This document shows positions 58,638 through 64,000 of a DNA stretch of 64,000 bases, piece after piece (position 1 is the first letter of the stretch; the number at the start of each line of letters is the position of its first letter). This DNA comes from Patiria pectinifera (taxonomy: Eukaryota > Echinodermata > Asteroidea > Valvatida > Asterinidae), in contig CM057149.1 in the NCBI GenBank assembly GCA_029964075.1, positions 28,286,197-28,350,196 of the forward strand, in the 5' to 3' direction. Under the pieces are notes generated by a model that saw only the letters and a program-made list of their open reading frames with translations, had not been told where the DNA came from and made no database searches. Made by a program: the position numbers and the translations under genes.

Positions 58638-58740
58638 GGGCCTTGGCCTTGGCCTTGGCCTTGGCCTTGGCCTTGAGTGTCAAAGCTTGAGGGTCGAAGC
58701 CTTGGCCTTGGCCTTGGCCTTAAGGGTCAAAGCCTTTGCT
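58638..58740. repeat. (GGCCTT)n minisatellite, block 2
   Basis: Uninterrupted GGCCTTGGCCTTGGCC runs, then a GAGTGTCAAAGC spacer and more units. Confidence 0.85.
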
Positions 58741-58796
58741 CCAACACTGCCCATAATGGTTTGTAATCATAAAGATCTAAAGGTGTTAAGGTAGAT

Positions 58797-59282
58797 TGTA
58801 AAGAATTTGGATTATCTCAGTACGCTGACGATACTGTTTTGTTTCTTGATGGATCTGAAAGATCAATGTACGCAGCATTTCAAATTCTTGAGCTTTTCGC
58901 TAATATGTCAGGACTGAGGATCAACGTTGATAAAACGAATGCGGTTTGGATTGGTTCGAAGAAAGGCAGTGCGGATAAGCTATATATGTGAAGAGATTAA
59001 GGTTCATTGGGTGCGACCCGAGGAGACGTTTAAAGTACTCGGTATTGTGTTTTCCACAGATTTAAATTCCATGGTTTTGCTCAACTCCAATAATGCTATT
59101 CTTTCTTTACGAAATTTGATTACGTGTTGGTCAAAGTGGAATTTTACGGTGCTCGGCAGAATCACTGCTTTTGTCTAAACTTACTTTTTTCATCTTAACT
59201 ATTCCTGCTCCACCTGTTCATATTGTCAATGAATTACATGAGGTGTTAAGAAGTTGCCAGTTACGTATCACATGGGGTACTT
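58797..59282 (+). pseudogene. LINE (non-LTR) reverse transcriptase fragment, broken
   Basis: The + strand reads EFGLSQYADDTVLFLDGSER, the YADD active-site block of non-LTR reverse transcriptases. It continues with FANMSGLRINVDKTNAVWIG (conserved SGL-x-N-x-x-K-T and W-x-G). After a frame change near 58970 it goes on with FKVLGIVFSTDL and WSKWNFTVLGRITAF, then after another near 59175 with LTFFILTIPAPP and LRITWGT. The order matches the palm-to-thumb part of L1/Tx1-type ORF2 proteins. Frame breaks and missing ends make it a dead copy; no poly(A) tail or endonuclease was found. Confidence 0.8.
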
Positions 59283-61090
59283 GAAGCACATGGGGTGACA
59301 GTCGACTTAACCTCAGGTGTGTGTTTAACCCGACGTTGACACTTCACGTGCATCAATATGTTCGATTCACGTTTAAGGGTCATTGCGTTTACATGGCGAT
59401 ATTCTTTGAACGGATCGAGTAAATTCAGTTTTTTTGTCATCTAAAAGTAGCTTATGAAATTGTCTTTCCAGTCATTATTAATTTTGGTGCTACATATTGT
59501 CTTAAATATGAAATATATTTTTGGGGTTTGGGTTCCGCTTTTTTTTTTACTTACCCTGTATATCTAGTTTTCTTTTACACTGTGAAAACCCCCCAGGAAA
59601 AGCTATGTATGGATAACTCATTTATGTGTCATCCATTGCACAAATTGAATAAACATTCATATGGTGTCATTTTCTCTTGGGGGAGCCCTTAGCAATTGCA
59701 ACAGAACGAAAAACAAACTTTCTTTAAAAGACTTTTGATTGCATTAATACCATTAAACTGTCAGATGTACATGGGGAACATTAGCGGAATATTCTAGCTT
59801 AATGAAAATGTATGGAATAGTTTGTATAACTCTCTAAAAAATACATCTTTTCAAGATTATGCGAAGGTGAAGTTTAATATCTTAATTTGCAAACTGCATG
59901 TGATAACCATCAACCTAAATATTATATATTTAGCAATTGTTGGATGTGATGTGGGATATTACGCTTTGAACACCCGAGGTGTTGTTATACCTATGTCTTG
60001 GATTCTTTGATTTTTGATGTAAAAATCACGAAAACAAATAGAAGTAAACACAACAACCATGACAATCGAAAGTCAACTCACATGCATGTCGCGTGCTCGA
60101 AACAGGTGATCGTCTGCTAGTTCGCTGCTCCCTGTCATGTGTGGAAATATGGTGAAAATAACGTGGGTACCAACAATACAGGCGTTTCAAACGTACGTAG
60201 CGTACACGTGTACATGGTATCTCATGGGGAGTGTGCCATGCAAACTCTTTTCTTTGAATTCATATTCATATTGAATTCAAAATTTGGTAAATCGTCTTTC
60301 ACATCCTTTGCCATTTTTGGGGGTCTTTTCCAATTAACTTTTCTTGCAATTGTTTGTTTTCTACCATTTTGGGTTGCATTGTTGTTTCGAATCGTTACAC
60401 CACTGAAAAGTCACACGTATGATATTTCGGATTTTTGGTGATTCTTTTGTAATTGATTCTTGGACAATCACTGTTGACATTGACGATTTATGATATGTTG
60501 ATGAAATAATAACGGGGTGAATCCATAGAGGAAAGGACCAACTTTAATATCTGCTATCAGTGTGATTTTTATTCTGAGCAAAGTTCCGTCATTTTAAACG
60601 AACCGACATAGGTCCTCAGAAAAAGCTTGAGATTAACCTGTGCCATAACTAATTGCCATTCAACTAATAGTAATATAATAGATATATTAAAAAAAACACC
60701 TAAAAACTTCCCCACTTAATTCTTACAATACCTGATTCACAAATTGATATGTTGTTTAATGTCTACTTAGGCCTATTTGTTTAACCGTCATATATTTAAC
60801 TATTGTTATTATTTGTAAGTTCCCAAATTCTAAAATAAGTGTTGCTTGTCTTGTTTTGTCTTGTATTGTTGGGCACGTCCACCACAAGGTCCAATAGTAA
60901 AAGAAATCAAGCTCAGAGAAACACGTCACTCCTACCACACCCAGTCATAATACTCCTCAGTGGGCAAACATTGTGTTCTACAGCCGATTTAACGAAACCT
61001 TAAGCAAAGGCATAACTCCGTTTGCGCCACAATTTATTACAAACGCGCATGCTGCGCAACATTAATCGCTGCTGCGCACTCTCATAGTAC
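59283..61090. other. Intergenic sequence, nothing certain
   Basis: AT-rich, with one patch (59522-59563) resembling the end of the 49086-49594 mariner-like element (GGGTTCCGCTTTTTTTTTTA and ACCCTGTA). An open frame of 100 codons at 60139-60441 has no family motif. Confidence 0.3.
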
Positions 61091-62771
61091 TGTGGCGGAA
61101 CCGACCCCTGACACTATTTGTGGCGGAACCGGTGACTGGTAGAACCCAGGGGGGACTGATCTTATTTATCCCAAGATTCCAGCCAACTCCTATTATCCCA
61201 CAAAAATATTTATTAGCCTAACGAACGGGTGAGCGGCTACCCATACGAAAGGGGGACAATTAACGGACGGTGGACTAAGCCTAGGGGCTGTTCATTTAGT
61301 GGAAATATACCACCGTTTTGTGATTGAGTAATTAATTAAATGTAATTAGAGCAATACAAGTAGCAACATTAGGCCTCTAAGTGAACTCAGGTAACCCTCA
61401 CGGCAGACCTAGGTAACCACCAGTGAACATGGTAACCCTCACAGTGAACCCGAATAAACCTCACAGAGACTAGTGATTCCAAAGACGATTATCGATAGGA
61501 TTTATTCAAGAATCTCAATCATCAATAGATTTTGGTCAATAATTACAGCTTAACAATAATTTACAATAATCTACAATAACGCACAATTAACAGCAATTAA
61601 CGAGGCGATGAATTATGGACATATATCTCACATATAGACAGTAACCCTCACTGGTTATAACAAGGGTCAACTGCACCCTTTGTAGTAAACTTAGCCTTAG
61701 GTAGCCCTCACGTGGTCAAACTGCACCACATGATAATGAACTTATACAATTATAATCCCTGTGTCACAGTTCCAATAACCCTCGCACAGATTGAGCTGTC
61801 CCAATAACCCTCACAGAGGAAAGGTTACCCTCAACCCAATTCAGCGTCAAAGCAGGTTGTACTGTGTAATTACAATAACCCTCACCCAGGAAAGGTAACC
61901 CTCAACACAATTAATACAATATAATCCTTATGTGTAATAAACCTCACACAAAACAGGTAACCCTCACAAGTGCTCAGAGCACGGCAAAGAGTAAACTCGT
62001 CAGGCAAGCTAGTTCAATGATAACGGTAATGATCGCCTTAGTCGTAAAACCCCACCGAATGGTGTCCAACCCACGACAAGCAATCTACCACCGAATCACA
62101 GTCTCACCAGCCTCTCAAACCAAGTTCTACAACTCCTAGCCCTTTTGTTCTAGCAATAATCAAGACAAAATAATCAGTCTTAATTTCCCTACTTAAATCT
62201 GTGTCCCAAATTATCTTAGATAATCGACACAGAATAACACACCTTGAGCTACGTACAACTTCACTCAATATACATTACATAACACTTAGCTTAATGCTAG
62301 CTAAACCCAGAGCTATAACTCCCGAACCCGGCCGCACCAGAGCGTCCACCGTCAGAGATGAGCTCCTACTCCCGACCGGGAAGTACGCAACAGCAACGAA
62401 GACCCCAGCGAAGGCACTGCGACTTGACTCGTCCCTGAACCCCGAAGCTTGGCTTCTTGCGACTTGGCAACAGCACCAGAACGCGTTCCTACTGCATTGA
62501 CGCCATCTTGCGAACTAACGAGATGATCTCAGGACCCAACGCTATAATATGCTAATTCGCGCACAGCCTTCCCAATACGCGATACTGATTGGTCAAATGC
62601 ACGCCATGAATTATTAATCTCCTGATCACGCAGCACAATTCGTTTCTAATTGGTCCATGCGCACTTCATCATTATAAACGCGCACAAAATGCCCCAGATC
62701 GCGCGCATAAACAATTTCTGACTTACACTCCTACACAAGTCTGCATATACCTGTACCCCTGTTTCGCCACA
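61091..62771. mobile_element. 1.68-kb TG...CA-ended element with GTAC target duplication
   Basis: It begins TGTGGCGGAACCGACCCCTG and ends GTTTCGCCACA. The outer ~11 bases are inverted. GTAC flanks both sides (61087-61090 and 62772-62775). The first 20 bases are partly repeated at 61119 (TGTGGCGGAACCGG). TG...CA ends with a 4-bp duplication fit a solo LTR or a Ginger-like DNA element. No coding frame was supported. The middle holds the CCCTCAC repeat; the right part has several ATTGGTC (CCAAT-type) motifs. Confidence 0.55.
61389..61975. repeat. Degenerate CCCTCAC-motif repeat
   Basis: Variants of GGTAACCCTCACAG recur about a dozen times at irregular 20-60 base spacing (GTAACCCTCAC, ATAACCCTCGC, GTAGCCCTCAC, ATAAACCTCAC). 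It is confined to the 61.1-62.8 kb element. Confidence 0.75.
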
Positions 62772-63161
62772 GTACGTATAAGCGTAGCTACTGAAAATTA
62801 CTCATTTTACCAGCAAATCGTGACCTTCATAGAGCCCGGTATTGCACAACTTATCAAGATTGATACAGGACACTCACAGCTTCTTGTTTGAAGTTAATGA
62901 AATGTTATATACTCATGACAGAGTGTTTAGAGCTTGCCGCACGATTCCAAAAAAGGCAGACAAAGAATTTTCAAAATGCCGGGCTGAGGTGATCCAGTGC
63001 CTCTTTTGTGAATCAACAAATTCATACACAAACAGCCGTCGTAAATGTTAAAATTATCCTCGTCCAAGATGTTTTAATTATTTTAAACGTTGCGATGCAA
63101 CGCCAACTTTCGTGAAATCGATCGTAGGTTTATTGTGCAATTGCAACAAATTTGTTGCATA

Positions 63162-63290
63162 TTTTATTACAGTCTTCATGGGTGTCGTCATCGATGATAA
63201 GCTCTCTTGGTCTGATAATAACACTTCTGCTTCCAGGGACGTCAGCCGTAAACTTCTGACGTTAAAATTGTTATTAAATTGCCAATAAAA
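63162..63290 (+). pseudogene. Possible LINE reverse transcriptase remnant
   Basis: The + strand reads FMGVVIDDKLSWSDNNTSASRDVSRKL, split here as FMGVVIDDKLSWSD and ASRDVSRKL. It resembles the FLGVxIDxxLSWxxHI block after the palm of CR1/RTE-type reverse transcriptases. The His-Ile after Trp is lost and no catalytic block is nearby, so the call is tentative. Confidence 0.4.
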
Positions 63291-63291
63291 T

Positions 63292-63422
63292 TCAAGCCGT
63301 CTGCTGGGGTTTGTATTTCGCCAGGACCCGTTCTATCAGTAGCGCCACCAACGACAGACCTGATATGCATCCCAGGATGAAAAAGGCCCAATCGAAACTC
63401 CCCGTCTGGTCGTTTATCCAAC
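63292..63422 (-). CDS. Monocarboxylate transporter-like (SLC16/MCT) protein, last coding exon
   Basis: The acceptor TTTTTTTCCAG is followed by GT|TGG ATA AAC..., giving WINDQTGSFDWAFFILGC, then a hydrophobic stretch to LLIERVLAKY and a stop (TGA 63294-63292). (G)W-I-x-D-x-T-G-S-x-x-x-x-F is the conserved segment leading into the last transmembrane helix of SLC16 transporters, which move lactate, pyruvate or related monocarboxylates with protons across the plasma membrane. The exon supplies helix 12 and a very short cytoplasmic tail (KYKPQQTA). All earlier exons lie beyond the right edge, since the gene runs on the - strand. Substrate cannot be told from this part. Confidence 0.75.
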
Positions 63423-64000
63423 CTGGAAAAAAATATGCCATCCAAACTGTAGCTCTAGTATCGCAGCTCCAGTGGTACCACTTATGATAATTTATTCTTA
63501 CCTCAACGGGCCAGTATGTTTATTCATGAGAACAGAGCAATGATATCAAGAGCAATGTTGTTATGTAGTCAACCCGTTACATTAAAGCAATTTTTTTTTT
63601 AGAACGGCTGTCGTGGAACTACCACACATTGGCCAAGTTGATAGAGATGAGCCATGGATACACAGATCCCTGCTTCGAGTCCATGTCGTCGCCGTTCATT
63701 TTCATCGACTTTTTTTCTTCTTTGAATTTATCGTTGACATAATTTTAATTTAAGGGGAAAAGAGAACGATAATCTAAGTGTCTTGCGATGATTCAAAGGA
63801 AAAACATAATCATAAGTGGTGCCTCTGGAGTTGTAATACTGGCGCTACGTTCCAAACAGTTAACATTTCTTTTGTTTCGTTGATGTCACGTACATAAATG
63901 CAATCAGCAAATATGTGGGTGTTCTTCAGAATATGCAACAGGCATTGTTGAGGTGGCGAAGGAAGGGTAGGGAATATAATATTTTGGACATAAAAACTTC
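63423..64000. other. Intron of the SLC16-like gene, nothing certain
   Basis: No further transporter exon was recognised before the window edge. A 26-codon - strand frame (63619-63699, starting MNGDDMDSKQG) is GC-richer, but has no identified partner. Confidence 0.35.

Noticed and set aside
60139-60441. 100-codon hydrophobic open frame
   Set aside because: No splice sites, family motif or composition bias; hydrophobicity follows from T-rich DNA.
63619-63699. 26-codon frame starting MNGDDMDSKQG on the - strand
   Set aside because: Too short, no partner exon, not similar to SLC16 N termini; the opposite strand is open as well.

Overview
This is a eukaryotic window. It is AT-rich, has long introns with GT/AG boundaries, and is packed with short inverted-repeat elements and tRNA-derived SINEs. 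The style of the repeats (abundant TAGGCCTA-type motifs, SINE tails containing CCTTGGGCAAG) and the gene content (EMI-domain receptor, SLC16 transporter, ciliary SHIPPO/STPG protein) suggest a marine deuterostome invertebrate, perhaps an echinoderm. This placement is an inference; no marker gene fixes the taxon. No bacterial, organellar, rRNA or CRISPR features were seen.

Layout. At the left edge (856-1862, + strand) lie the last two coding exons of a sperm-tail PG-rich (SHIPPO/STPG-like) protein. From about 53.7 kb down to 4.5 kb on the - strand I reconstruct a five-exon gene for a single-pass membrane protein: signal peptide, partial EMI domain, proline-rich stalk, transmembrane helix, and a long cytoplasmic tail with several YxxL/YxN tyrosine motifs. 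The five exons join with matching phases and total 639 codons including the stop. The link across the 38.7-kb first intron is the weakest point.

Inside that intron, on the opposite (+) strand, are two tandem paralogous genes (about 26.4-29.9 kb and 38.8-42.1 kb). They encode small secreted cysteine-rich peptides of 71 and 72 aa precursor length: signal peptide, acidic/leucine-rich propeptide ending in Lys-Arg, then a mature peptide with framework C-x5-C-x5-C-x4-C. The signal peptide and propeptide are well conserved (about 39 of 46 residues), whereas the mature parts keep little beyond the cysteines. Each gene has a noncoding first exon behind a TATA promoter with an upstream CACGTG box. A third copy of the promoter, without a recognisable gene, lies at about 34.4-34.6 kb. 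This peptide family is the most interesting system in the window.

At the right edge (63292-63422, - strand) is the last coding exon of a monocarboxylate-transporter-like (SLC16/MCT) gene that continues out of the window.

The rest is mostly repeats: at least ten inverted-repeat (MITE or foldback) families, several present in two or more copies and some with recognisable target-site duplications (10 bp Mutator-like, 3 bp Harbinger-like, TA mariner-like); tRNA-derived SINEs; a broken LINE reverse transcriptase at 58.8-59.3 kb; minisatellites; and a 1.7-kb TG...CA-ended element at 61.1-62.8 kb full of a CCCTCAC motif. Annotation was by eye, so unrecognised small exons, especially noncoding ones, may be missing.
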